From Methylococcales bacterium OPU3_GD_OMZ (lineage in GTDB: Bacteria; Pseudomonadota; Gammaproteobacteria; Methylococcales; Methylomonadaceae): a stretch of DNA of 39,620 bases. Location of the stretch: positions 68 to 39,687 of the forward strand of contig MPSY01000004.1 of assembly GCA_001901525.1 (NCBI GenBank). Reading direction: 5' to 3'. The translations under genes and the position numbers were made by a program. Below, one piece after another: positions 26,835-35,449 of this stretch. Each line of letters begins with the position of its first letter. The stretch's first letter is position 1. Under the pieces are notes generated by a model, which was not told the DNA's origin, did not search any database, and saw only the letters and a list, made by a program, of their open reading frames with translations.

Positions 26835-27021
26835 AACCGTTAAATTTACCTCAAGTAAAAAGGACTAATTTTACATTACTTTCGATCTTGAAGCTTGCCT
26901 TGATTACAGTTAGCGACACACTCGCAAAAAAGACTCTCATTATCAACCTCTAAATTCATTCATAATGACAAGCTCTTAGGCCCATATAAAATGAAAAGAT
27001 TCTCTCCCAAATAAATTTGCC

Positions 27022-27050
27022 TTGACTAAAACCGAAAAGGATTGTTTAAT
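27022..27050 (+). promoter_or_regulatory. Sigma-70 promoter of tRNA-Phe
   Basis: TTGACT, 17 bp, TTTAAT, ending 19 bp before the tRNA. The discriminator is GC-rich (ACGCCCCC), a mark of stringently controlled stable-RNA promoters. Confidence 0.75.
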
Positions 27051-27069
27051 ACGCCCCCATCAGCTTTGT

Positions 27070-27145
<76 letters not shown>

Positions 27146-27306
27146 TTCTTGCGGTTTTGCTGATTTCAGCTTCGACCCAAAGCGTTTAAACCTTAAACGT
27201 CATCAACTACTTACCCTCACACCAACAAAATAAAAACACCCGCACCCAAAGGAAAAACTTTTCCAATATTTTAAACCCTTCTTCAAAATACTCATTGCGC
27301 TATGGT

Positions 27307-27334
27307 TTTTGGCCATACGGTTTTGGCCATACGG
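27307..27334. repeat. Two tandem copies of a 14-bp unit
   Basis: TTTTGGCCATACGG occurs twice back to back without mismatch. Copy number may vary between strains. No function is evident. Confidence 0.7.
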
Positions 27335-27425
27335 TCTTGTCATCGAGTGCCTTGCCTCCTTTCACTTTATGACCACCACTTACCTATAAATCCCAATCCA
27401 TTAGCCCAAAACTTAACTTTATAAC

Positions 27426-27455
27426 TTGACATATACGCTTAATTTATGACATAAA
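27426..27455 (+). promoter_or_regulatory. Sigma-70 promoter of the PuuD-like gene
   Basis: A perfect -35 (TTGACA), 18 bp, CATAAA. Transcription would begin near 27462, giving a leader of about 69 nt. Confidence 0.6.
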
Positions 27456-27460
27456 AAGAG

Positions 27461-27497
27461 AGATTTAAATATTTGTTTTTTATGTATTTTTAAATCT
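27461..27497 (+). promoter_or_regulatory. Inverted repeat at the 5' end of the PuuD-like mRNA leader
   Basis: AGATTTAAA and TTTAAATCT form 9-bp perfect arms with a 19-base AT-rich loop, starting at the predicted transcript start. It could be an operator or a 5' stabilising hairpin. Confidence 0.4.
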
Positions 27498-27530
27498 TTT
27501 CACGCTATCAATAATCTAAGGGGGGGAAGT

Positions 27531-28235
27531 ATGGATATTATAACCACAGGCGCAGGAATTGAAATGCTAATGCGCTGGGGTCATTTCGTAGCCGGTATCG
27601 CATGGATTGGCTTGCTTTATTATTTCAATTTTGTTCAAACAGAATATTTCAAAGAGGCAGAGACATCTGCTAAGTCAGATGCTGTCAAAAAATTAGTCCC
27701 TCGGGCATTATGGTGGTTTCGCTGGGGTGCCATGGCGACTGTTATTACCGGCGTGGCTATTATTTTACTGAGAGGATTCAATATGTCTATGGACATTTAT
27801 ATTGGCGCTCTCTTAGGCATCATTATGTTCCTAAATGTCTGGCTAATTATTTGGCCTAATCAGCAAATTGTTATCGCCGCTGCGGAATCAGGGTCTAAAG
27901 CTAAAAAGACTGTTACAGAGGCCGCAGAAGCATTGGCAAAAGCAGGCCTAGCATCAAGAACCAACACATTATTCTCAATACCAATGCTCTTCTTAATGGG
28001 AGCATCATCTCATTACCCACACGGCTTCAGCGCTTTCGCTTTATTGATATGCCTTATGGTTATAGCACCTATCGCAATCAATGGCGCCTACCCAGCCCTT
28101 AAAGAGATACCGGCTATCAAAAAGGCTCAGCCTCCTGAATTCGGTTTTATGGGACCTATGGCCTCTGTTAAAGGCGTACTGCATTGTGGATTAGGCTTAA
28201 CTATTGTCTTAATTCTGATCCTAGAAACACTCTAG
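27531..28235 (+). CDS. Stand-alone urate-hydroxylase membrane domain protein (PuuD/Urate_ox_N-like)
   Basis: The 234-residue integral membrane protein starts with RWGHFVAGIAWIGLLYYFNFVQ, the hallmark of the membrane part of PuuD. PuuD proteins couple urate oxidation to a C-terminal cytochrome c. Here the cytochrome c part is missing: no CxxCH is present. The conserved WPNQQIVIAA segment and a histidine pair (H164 and nearby) are visible, with about five to six helices. A Shine-Dalgarno stretch of seven G residues followed by AAGT precedes the ATG, and the promoter is strong, so high expression is likely. No purine degradation genes lie nearby. The function of such short homologues is unclear, so I do not claim urate oxidation. 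Confidence 0.75.
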   Translation: MDIITTGAGIEMLMRWGHFVAGIAWIGLLYYFNFVQTEYFKEAETSAKSDAVKKLVPRALWWFRWGAMATVITGVAIILLRGFNMSMDIYIGALLGIIMFLNVWLIIWPNQQIVIAAAESGSKAKKTVTEAAEALAKAGLASRTNTLFSIPMLFLMGASSHYPHGFSAFALLICLMVIAPIAINGAYPALKEIPAIKKAQPPEFGFMGPMASVKGVLHCGLGLTIVLILILETL

Positions 28236-28249
28236 TCTTCCTTTAACAA

Positions 28250-28290
28250 CCTCTCAATAACACCCTAACTCTGGTGTGGTTATTGAGGGG
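28250..28290 (+). terminator. Hairpin downstream of the PuuD-like gene
   Basis: CCTCTCAATAACACC pairs with GGTG...TTATTGAGGGG around an 8-base loop, with a 3-base bulge. Only a short T stretch follows, so termination may be partial. It lies between two convergent genes and could serve both. Confidence 0.55.
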
Positions 28291-28344
28291 TTCTAACCCA
28301 TAAAGACAAACCAGCCGCTTTAGCCTTTAGCATAATCCATGTCA

Positions 28345-29379
28345 CTATGGCGAAACCAATAACTCTTGATCTAAATTTACAGGTGAGGGCACATCGACTA
28401 ATTCATCGATCCTATTCGCATCCTCCTCCTGATTGTTTTTTTCCAATATAGCCAGCCCTTCTGTAGCTGAATTTTTTAATTCAACTTCGAGCAGATCTAA
28501 CGCTCTATCTACTTCACTGTCATCATCAACAAACTCCGCTCTCTCTGTAGAAAACACCAATTCCTGCGCCTTTTCAACCGATACGTTTAATTCACTTTCA
28601 AGCGCATCAAGCTCCAGATCCTCACTCTCCTCTGAAAATATCTCGCCCTCTAATTCATCAAAACTAGCCTGCGCTGCACCTTGACCGTCAGTTATCAAGT
28701 GTTGCCGCCACTGCATATAAGCTTCGCGCGTAAACGTATAAGGATCTAAGGCTGATTTATCAATAAAATCAAGCGACTCCTCTGCCTCTGAACGCGCATT
28801 GACCGCTGAAAGAACTTGTACCAAAGGCAAGGCGGTGGCATAACTAACCGGATTAGATAATACATCCACTGTGGCTCCGGGTACGCCCTGAAAAAGTGTT
28901 GACGGACCCAAAAAAGGTAACACTAAATACGGCCCTGCAGGCACGCCCCAAACTCCAAGCGTTTGTCCAAAATCTTCTGTGTTTTGCTTTAAACCCACAT
29001 GTTTCGCAACATCGAATAAACCAAAAACACCTAATGTAGAATTAATAGCAAATCGACCCGTATCTTTAGTGCCCTGTTTGATCTTTCCTTGCAAAAGGTC
29101 ATTGATAACCACCTGAACATTATTCAGATTAGTAAAAAAGTTACCGACCCCTTGCTGTAATAAATCAGGCGTAACCGTATCGTAAACCATAACTATCGGC
29201 TGAGAAATGTAATCGTCAATACCTTGATTAAAGGTATAGACTCGTCTATTAAAATCCTCATAGGGGTCTTCAACCGCAACCTTTTTTTCAGTCGTCGCAC
29301 AACCGACCACAAAGAAACAGAATAAAACAACAACAGCGCGGCCAATCACCCACCATTGCCGCCCATTCAAGTCATACAT
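28345..29379 (-). CDS. mlaA: MlaA/VacJ family outer-membrane lipoprotein with long acidic tail
   Basis: MlaA removes mislocalised phospholipid from the outer leaflet of the outer membrane and passes it to MlaC. The lipobox is VVGC (Cys27). The family core begins DPYEDFNRRVYTFNQGID (39-56) and includes GVWGVPAGPYLVLPFLGPST (143-162). The core ends near residue 235. Residues 241-344 form an extension absent from standard MlaA (about 250 residues): 34 of the 104 residues are Asp or Glu and only 6 are Lys or Arg. It is last in the hpnH-hpnM-mlaA unit, 3 bp after hpnM, which links it to hopanoid transport. Window evidence cannot separate a phospholipid role from a hopanoid role. Confidence 0.92.
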   Translation of the reverse strand: MYDLNGRQWWVIGRAVVVLFCFFVVGCATTEKKVAVEDPYEDFNRRVYTFNQGIDDYISQPIVMVYDTVTPDLLQQGVGNFFTNLNNVQVVINDLLQGKIKQGTKDTGRFAINSTLGVFGLFDVAKHVGLKQNTEDFGQTLGVWGVPAGPYLVLPFLGPSTLFQGVPGATVDVLSNPVSYATALPLVQVLSAVNARSEAEESLDFIDKSALDPYTFTREAYMQWRQHLITDGQGAAQASFDELEGEIFSEESEDLELDALESELNVSVEKAQELVFSTERAEFVDDDSEVDRALDLLEVELKNSATEGLAILEKNNQEEDANRIDELVDVPSPVNLDQELLVSP

Positions 29380-29382
29380 AAG

Positions 29383-30006
29383 CTAAGACTCTTTCGAAAA
29401 CAAGACTATTTTTTGCTCCATCAATCCGATAAGCGCATCAAATCCTTTGCGTGATAAGACATCGGTATATTCAGACCGCTTTAAAGCTAAATCACTGACA
29501 CCATTGGCAATAATATTTATTATGCGCCATGAATCACCCTTTTTCTTCATCATATAATCAAACTTAACATCCTCATCATCGGGAATCTCAAATAGGGTAT
29601 GAACAATGACCCCCCCACGCCGCGTTTCTTCTTCGGAAACATAACTGAATGTTTCACCTGAAAATTCATTAAAAAATTTAGCGTACGATGAAAAAATCAA
29701 CTGACTAAACCGATCAACCAATAATTTTTTCTGCGCTTTAGTCAACTTACCCCATTGTTTTCCAACGACTATTCTAGCAATTTTGGTGAGGTGATGGCTC
29801 TCTCTGACTGCAACTTCAACTTTACTGTATCGCCCATCGAAACCCAGCGCAGAACCACCACTCATAGCATCAATCAACCGAAGTTGAAAAGTACTTACCA
29901 CATCCTTAGCCGTCATATCTTCAGCCGCATTTACCGAAAACACCCAACAACTTAAAACCAATAAAAACAGATACCTATATCGCAAAAACACCCACCCAAC
30001 GCTCAT
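29383..30006 (-). CDS. hpnM: Hopanoid-associated MlaC/Ttg2D-like periplasmic protein HpnM
   Basis: The product is a periplasmic lipid carrier of the MlaC (toluene tolerance Ttg2) family. The signal peptide covers residues 1-27 or 28 (SVNAA/ED). The core includes KLTKAQKKLLVDRFSQLIFSSYAKFF and WRIINIIANGVSDLALKRSEY, both typical of the family. Its place between hpnH and mlaA, opposite the hopanoid operon, supports the HpnM subgroup. It probably works with the MlaA-like lipoprotein and HpnN in moving hopanoids or phospholipids. Confidence 0.88.
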   Translation of the reverse strand: MSVGWVFLRYRYLFLLVLSCWVFSVNAAEDMTAKDVVSTFQLRLIDAMSGGSALGFDGRYSKVEVAVRESHHLTKIARIVVGKQWGKLTKAQKKLLVDRFSQLIFSSYAKFFNEFSGETFSYVSEEETRRGGVIVHTLFEIPDDEDVKFDYMMKKKGDSWRIINIIANGVSDLALKRSEYTDVLSRKGFDALIGLMEQKIVLFSKES

Positions 30007-30048
30007 ATCAACGTTCTTAATTAAACAACACTGTCTCTCCCTAAACTT

Positions 30049-31143
30049 CTAATCAAGATCAACTCTGACGGGAATATCTGCCAACTTATTTATCTCAATT
30101 ACAGGTGCTGACTCTGCCACCATATCACCCTCCACCTTAGGTCCTTTCAGTGAAACCATTAAGCCTTTAAGAGGATTACTCAACATATCCTCAACCGCTG
30201 TGGCTTCATAGCCGCAATGCGCCATACAGCTATTACACTTTTCATTCTTAGAGGTTCCATATTTTTCCCATTCTGTTGTTTCCAACAGTTCAGTAAAACT
30301 ATCGGCATAGCCTTCATCAGACAAAAGATAACAAGGTTTTTGCCAACCAAAAACATTCCTTGTTGGATTGCCCCATGGCGTACAGTCATAACTCTGATTA
30401 CCCGCTAGAAAATCAAGATATAAAGAAGAGTGATTCAAACGCCATTTACGTTTTTTACCTAGTTTAAAAATACCTCTGAACAAATCTTTAATGTCTTTGC
30501 CCTTAATAAACACATCCTGTTGCGGTGCGTGTTCATAACTAAATCCCGGTGAAATCGTCACACCCTCAATACCCAAGGTCATAGCATAATCCAAGAAATC
30601 GGCCACTTCCTCTGAGCTCTCGCCCTGAAACAAAGTACAGTTAACATTCACTCGAAAACCACGCTCTATAGCCAGCTTTATTGCTTCGACCGCTAAATCA
30701 AAAACGCCCTTCTGACAAACTGACTCATCATGCCGCTCACGGTTACCATCAAGATGAATAGAAAATGTTAAATAAGGTGATGGCGTATAATCTTTAATTT
30801 TCTTCTTCAGTAAAAGCGCATTCGTACACAAGTAAACAAATTTCTTTTTAGCGACAATGCCTTCAACAATCGCCGGCATTTCCTTATGAATAAGCGGCTC
30901 TCCACCTGGAATAGAAACAATAGGGGCACCACACTCATCAACTGCCTCTAGACACTCTGCTACCGAAAGTCGCTGATTTAAAATATCATCAGGATAATCG
31001 ATTTTCCCACAACCAGCACAAGCCAAATTACACCTAAATAGTGGCTCTAACATTAAAACTAACGGGTATTTCTTAACCCCTTTCAACTTTTGCTTTATAA
31101 GGTATGTGCCCACACTCACTTGCTGCCTTAATGGAACTCCCAT
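30049..31143 (-). CDS. hpnH: Radical SAM adenosyl-hopane synthase HpnH
   Basis: HpnH couples a 5'-deoxyadenosyl group to diploptene, giving adenosylhopane, the first side-chain step of bacteriohopanepolyols. The radical SAM cluster motif CNLACAGC is present (Cys38, 42 and 45 from my start). The N-terminus MGVPLRQQVSVGTYL is characteristic. Further Cys residues near the C-terminus (CNSCMAHCGYE) fit the family's auxiliary region. The frame opens at a TTG (31158), but ATG 31143 has GGAGAA about 7 bp upstream and gives the standard N-terminus. It heads the minus-strand unit hpnH-hpnM-mlaA. Confidence 0.96.
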   Translation of the reverse strand: MGVPLRQQVSVGTYLIKQKLKGVKKYPLVLMLEPLFRCNLACAGCGKIDYPDDILNQRLSVAECLEAVDECGAPIVSIPGGEPLIHKEMPAIVEGIVAKKKFVYLCTNALLLKKKIKDYTPSPYLTFSIHLDGNRERHDESVCQKGVFDLAVEAIKLAIERGFRVNVNCTLFQGESSEEVADFLDYAMTLGIEGVTISPGFSYEHAPQQDVFIKGKDIKDLFRGIFKLGKKRKWRLNHSSLYLDFLAGNQSYDCTPWGNPTRNVFGWQKPCYLLSDEGYADSFTELLETTEWEKYGTSKNEKCNSCMAHCGYEATAVEDMLSNPLKGLMVSLKGPKVEGDMVAESAPVIEINKLADIPVRVDLD

Positions 31144-31665
31144 CAGTATTTTCTCCAAATCAAACTTTTACGTTAAAAAATCACTTAAAAATCAATATCC
31201 ATTACAGCAAATAATTGTTGCATTATAACAACACAGCGAATTAAGCGTCGTTACTAACTCCTCATTTGATAACACATGAACTATTACTAAACTGGCGTAA
31301 ATATACACTATTATATGAATATCTAAATATTTAACCGGAGAATACCTTATTTTAGGCCCTAACACCAGTAATTTAACCATTGATCGACAGCCATAAAGCA
31401 ACCTTTAGTAAACCCAATATTTGCAACAATACAACAAACCAATAACGGTCAAATTAACACAAAACACCCACTACAGACCCTTAAAATCAATAAAATTGCG
31501 CAAAAATGAACATTAAAGTTTAATTTAGCCACTTTTCTCACCCAACACACCAGGGTACAAATACTTTTTCGAGTCATTTTCTACAAAAACAACAACAATT
31601 TGCAAAATCACAACAAAGTTATTATTATGGGTGCTAAATATCACACTATAAGGTTAATAGATTTC
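31144..31665. other. Divergent control region of the hopanoid locus
   Basis: This AT-rich stretch of about 500 bp separates hpnH from sqs. It carries the sqs-side promoter at 31496-31524. For hpnH, a TATAAT on the minus strand (31315-31310) is a candidate -10 but has no good -35. No supported gene lies here. The minus-strand frame at 31192-31401 lacks family similarity and a credible start. Confidence 0.6.
31496..31524 (+). promoter_or_regulatory. Sigma-70 promoter for the sqs-shc-hpn operon
   Basis: TTGCGC, 17 bp, TTTAAT. The predicted transcript start near 31531 leaves a leader of roughly 135 nt before ATG 31666. Confidence 0.45.
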
Positions 31666-32757
31666 ATGTCGGAAACTTCAGCCCAACTCAACGACCGCGC
31701 TAAGTTAAAGAATCTTTCTGATGATGAATTACAGGCTTACTTGCTTGAGGGCGTTTCCCGCACCTTTGCCTTAACCATTCCTCAACTTCCAGAGAGACTA
31801 CATCAACCGATAGCAAACGCCTATTTATTGTGCCGTATTGTCGACACCATTGAAGATGAAACCTCACTCACTGCCAGTCAAAAGAAAATCTTTTGCTCTG
31901 ATTTTATTGAAGTTGTTAAGGAAAACCACCAACCTGAAATCTTTTCTCTTGAATTGTCTTCCCTTTTATCGGAGCAGACCATTCCTGCTGAACATACACT
32001 ATGCCATTTAATACCCAGAGTCGTTGCCATTACCCACAGTTTTGACACCGTACAAAAAGAAGCACTGATTAGCTGTGTTGAAACAATGGCGTTAGGAATG
32101 CCTAAATTTCAAGCACTAGACCTGAGTAAAGGGCTTAATACCTTACCTGAACTAGATGATTATTGTTACCACGTAGCCGGTTGCGTGGGAGAGATGCTCA
32201 CCAAGCTTTTCTGTCATTACTCCCCTGAAATAAATCAGCACCGTGATCAATTGCTAAAGCTATCGATTTCTTTTGGACAAGGGCTCCAAATGACTAACAT
32301 CCTCAAAGACATCTGGGACGATGCAGATCGTAATGTTTGCTGGCTGCCTCAAGACATTTTCGACGAAACAGGCTTCGAACTGCAACAACTGAGCGCTTCT
32401 AATCACAACGATCAATTTCAACACGGTCTGGCCCACTTAATTAGTATTGGTCACGATCACCTTGAAAATGCACTAACCTATACGAAATTAATTCCTACCC
32501 ACGAGACAGGAATTCGAAACTTTTGCCTCTGGGCACTGGGCATGGCTGTTTTAAATCTGCAAAAAATTAAGGCTAATACCGATTTTAACCAATCGTCTCA
32601 AGTCAAAATCAGTCGCCGTAGCGTTCAAGCGACTATTCTTGCCACACGCCTGACCGGCAAAAGCAATGTATTACTAACTTGGTTGTTTAAATTTGCCGCC
32701 CGAGGACTACACTCAAACGATTGGCAATATCTCCCTAACGCCACTCCAACGAAATAA
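31666..32757 (+). CDS. sqs: Squalene synthase (single-enzyme type)
   Basis: The enzyme condenses two farnesyl diphosphates into squalene. The two Asp-rich motifs are DTIEDE and NILKDIWDDADR, and LEGVSRTFALTIPQLP and CWLPQD are typical of the farnesyl-diphosphate farnesyltransferase branch. Most hopanoid-making proteobacteria use HpnC, HpnD and HpnE. None of these is beside this gene, so here a single synthase likely does the job. The start is uncertain: TTG 31600, ATG 31627 and ATG 31666 are in frame. I prefer 31666 (MSETSAQL), with AAGG 12 bp upstream, because the earlier residues do not look like the family. Confidence 0.9.
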   Translation: MSETSAQLNDRAKLKNLSDDELQAYLLEGVSRTFALTIPQLPERLHQPIANAYLLCRIVDTIEDETSLTASQKKIFCSDFIEVVKENHQPEIFSLELSSLLSEQTIPAEHTLCHLIPRVVAITHSFDTVQKEALISCVETMALGMPKFQALDLSKGLNTLPELDDYCYHVAGCVGEMLTKLFCHYSPEINQHRDQLLKLSISFGQGLQMTNILKDIWDDADRNVCWLPQDIFDETGFELQQLSASNHNDQFQHGLAHLISIGHDHLENALTYTKLIPTHETGIRNFCLWALGMAVLNLQKIKANTDFNQSSQVKISRRSVQATILATRLTGKSNVLLTWLFKFAARGLHSNDWQYLPNATPTK

Positions 32758-32778
32758 AAACAGACTACTCTAACTGCT

Positions 32779-34725
32779 ATGTATACTGAATCATTTAATG
32801 AAAAAAACGATCTGGAAGCTATTAGCGTCTCTGCTAGAAAGGCATTTAACCTAGATTTTGCAATTAATGCCGCCCAAACAGAACTAACCAATCTACAAAC
32901 TGACCAAGGCTACTGGCATTTCGAACTGGAGGCTGATTGCTCTATCACCGCCGATTACATCTTAATGATGCACTATTTCGGCGAAGAAAATGACTCGCTA
33001 CAAGAGCAAATGGCGACCTACTTAAGGGCTCGTCAAACTGAAAATGGCAGTTACTCTCTCTTTACCGGAGGGACAGACGACCTGAGCTGTAGTGTCAAAG
33101 TCTATTTCGCCTTAAAACTAGCGGGTGACAAAACCACATCGCCGCATATGGTTAAGCTCAAAAACTATATCCTAGCTCAAGGTGGAGCGGCCAAGTCAAA
33201 TGTTTTCACCCGTATCACTCTGGCTATTTTTGAACAAATTCCTTGGCGAGGTGTGCCTTATATTCCGGTTGAGATTATGCTACTCCCTAAATGGTTTCCT
33301 TTCCATTTGGATCGCGTTTCTTACTGGTCAAGAACAGTTATGGTGCCACTTTTTATACTTTGCACCCTAAAAGCAAAAGCACTTAACCCTAAGAAAATTA
33401 ACATTTCGGAGTTATTTGTCACACCACCCGATGAAGAAAAGCATTACTTTTCTAATGACACATTATTAAGCAAAATCTTCTTAGGTCTAGATAAATTAGG
33501 TCTGATCACCCGCCCTTTCATTCCAAAAAGACTCACACAAAAATCCTTTGATCTCGCACTGACATGGATTATCGAAAGACTTAATGGTGAAGACGGTTTA
33601 GGCGGCATTTTCCCCGCTATGGTTGCCGCTTACCAGGCCATGTTACTTTTAGACATGCCCCTCGACCACCCTGACGTTAAAACAGCTCGCCAAGCCGTAG
33701 ATAAATTAATTGTTTTTCGCGACCAAGAAGCCTATTGCCAGCCCTGTCTGTCGCCCGTGTGGGACACCGGCTTAGCCGCATTGGCCTTACAAGAAGCCGA
33801 TCCAAAAGGAACACGGCAATCTAGAGAAAAAGCTTACAACTGGTTAAAAACAAAACAGTTAGATAAACAACCCGGGGACTGGCAAATTAGGCAACCTCAC
33901 CTTGAAGGTGGCGGCTGGGCCTTCCAATTTGAAAACCCACACTACCCTGATGTTGACGACACGGCAGTAGTTGCGTTTGCTATGGCCAATGCCGACCTCC
34001 CTAACCTTAACGAATCAATTAACCGTGCGACACGCTGGACTGCCGGTATGCAATCTAAAAATGGTGGTTTTGGTGCATTTGATTGTGATAACACCGATTA
34101 TTACTTAAACCATATCCCTTTTGCTGACCACGGCGCATTACTGGATCCACCCACTGCTGATGTAAGTGCACGCTGTGCCATGTTACTGGGCCATCAAATA
34201 AAAAACCACCCCGAATATCAAACCACATTAGACGATACTATTGCCTATCTCCGTAGCGAACAAGAAACAGATGGCTCCTGGTTTGGACGTTGGGGTACCA
34301 ACTATGTCTATGGAACTTGGTCTGTGCTATTAGGATTAGAACAAACTCAGGTTCCAAGAAATGACCCTATGTACACCAAGGCGGTCAAGTGGCTGAAAAG
34401 CGTACAAAACAGCGATGGCGGCTGGGGAGAAGATAATCATAGTTATCATGACGATAGTACGCGAGGACAGGCTAAAAGTAGCACCTGTTTCCAAACGGCT
34501 TGGGCGCTTCTTGGCTTAATGGCGGCCGGCGAAGTTAATAGCCCCGAAGTAAAAAACGGCATCAATTATATTTTAGCCAACCAAACCGAAGAGGGTCTTT
34601 GGGTTGACCCTGGCTTCACAGCACCCGGATTCCCTAAAGTCTTTTATCTGAAATACTATGGCTATGACAAATTTTTTCCTTTATGGGCATTAGCACGTTA
34701 TCGTAACGAACTTATAAAACTGTGA
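32779..34725 (+). CDS. shc: Squalene-hopene cyclase
   Basis: SHC cyclises squalene to diploptene and diplopterol. The catalytic DVDDTA motif is at residues 391-396, with the nearby GGGWAFQFENPHYPD. Several QW repeats (for example QNSDGGWGEDNHSY and EQETDGSWFGRWG) are visible. Length (648 residues) is normal for proteobacterial SHC. It lies 21 bp after sqs and overlaps hpnG by 4 bp, so all three are probably in one operon. Confidence 0.98.
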   Translation: MYTESFNEKNDLEAISVSARKAFNLDFAINAAQTELTNLQTDQGYWHFELEADCSITADYILMMHYFGEENDSLQEQMATYLRARQTENGSYSLFTGGTDDLSCSVKVYFALKLAGDKTTSPHMVKLKNYILAQGGAAKSNVFTRITLAIFEQIPWRGVPYIPVEIMLLPKWFPFHLDRVSYWSRTVMVPLFILCTLKAKALNPKKINISELFVTPPDEEKHYFSNDTLLSKIFLGLDKLGLITRPFIPKRLTQKSFDLALTWIIERLNGEDGLGGIFPAMVAAYQAMLLLDMPLDHPDVKTARQAVDKLIVFRDQEAYCQPCLSPVWDTGLAALALQEADPKGTRQSREKAYNWLKTKQLDKQPGDWQIRQPHLEGGGWAFQFENPHYPDVDDTAVVAFAMANADLPNLNESINRATRWTAGMQSKNGGFGAFDCDNTDYYLNHIPFADHGALLDPPTADVSARCAMLLGHQIKNHPEYQTTLDDTIAYLRSEQETDGSWFGRWGTNYVYGTWSVLLGLEQTQVPRNDPMYTKAVKWLKSVQNSDGGWGEDNHSYHDDSTRGQAKSSTCFQTAWALLGLMAAGEVNSPEVKNGINYILANQTEEGLWVDPGFTAPGFPKVFYLKYYGYDKFFPLWALARYRNELIKL

Positions 34726-35441
34726 GTCTTGGGATCATTGTTGCGTTACCAGAAGAACTGACCACACTTACTAACGCTAAAATAACAAAAGGTCAGATTC
34801 ATCCTCTGGGCAATAACTTTTGGGTGACCTTATCAGGCACAGGCCCTAATAATGCTAGCGATGCCGCCCAAAAGTTAATTTCACACGGTGCTGACCGCTT
34901 AATCAGTTGGGGTTGTGCTGGCGCGCTTTCTACACAATTGAAACCGGGTCACTTAATCATAGCGACTCAACTCATCGACCAAAACAACAACTCTATCAAT
35001 CAGCAGCCTGCTTGGCCTGAATATCTGCTTAACAAATTAACAGCACCTGAAGTAATAACACCGGGAACATTACTAGAAAGTGATCAACTGGTTTCTAGCG
35101 GGAAAAACAAAGAACACCTTCATCAAAAAACAAATGCTGATCTTGTAGATATGGAAAGTGCCGCCATTGCCCGTATTGCACACCTCAACAACCTTCCTTT
35201 CGTTGCCATCCGTGCTATCGCTGATACGGCCACAATGAATTTACCCAAGGCGATCAGCCACTCACTTGATAGTAATGGTGAACTACAATTAAGCATTCTA
35301 CTTAAATACCTATTCATACACCCTTATGAAATACCTGAACTGATCAAACTTGGGCTGTCATTTAATTCGGCCAAAAAGTCACTCTGTCATGTCGCTGAAC
35401 AGTTGGCTATAATAGCCAGCTTTCAATCACCTGAAAACTAA
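34722..35441 (+). CDS. hpnG: Hopanoid nucleosidase/phosphorylase HpnG
   Basis: HpnG removes adenine from adenosylhopane to give ribosylhopane. The 239-residue protein belongs to the MTA/SAH nucleosidase fold, with SWGCAGALS (63-71) and VDMESAA (142-148, active-site Glu145). The GTG start overlaps the shc stop (GTGA), a translational coupling arrangement. It is a step after HpnH, whose gene is on the other strand. Confidence 0.92.
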   Translation: MSLGIIVALPEELTTLTNAKITKGQIHPLGNNFWVTLSGTGPNNASDAAQKLISHGADRLISWGCAGALSTQLKPGHLIIATQLIDQNNNSINQQPAWPEYLLNKLTAPEVITPGTLLESDQLVSSGKNKEHLHQKTNADLVDMESAAIARIAHLNNLPFVAIRAIADTATMNLPKAISHSLDSNGELQLSILLKYLFIHPYEIPELIKLGLSFNSAKKSLCHVAEQLAIIASFQSPEN

Positions 35442-35449
35442 CACCGACT

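Larger units (their letters stand above)
27146..27530. other. Intergenic region between tRNA-Phe and the PuuD-like gene
   Basis: These 385 bp hold no gene that I can support. They contain a short inverted repeat (CGTTTAA/TTAAACG, 27183-27199), a 14-bp tandem duplication (27307-27334), the promoter at 27426-27455 and the leader hairpin at 27461-27497. Confidence 0.6.

Noticed and set aside
26835..27021. Sigma-32 promoter for hslV
   Set aside because: CTTC/CTTG-like fragments occur, but no pair has correct spacing and a CCCAT-type -10.
27183..27199. Inverted repeat after tRNA-Phe as a terminator
   Set aside because: Seven-base AT-rich arms without a T-run. Too weak to call.
31192..31401. Minus-strand frame of 69 codons in the hopanoid control region
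   Set aside because: No good start codon or ribosome site, and AT-rich composition typical of intergenic DNA.
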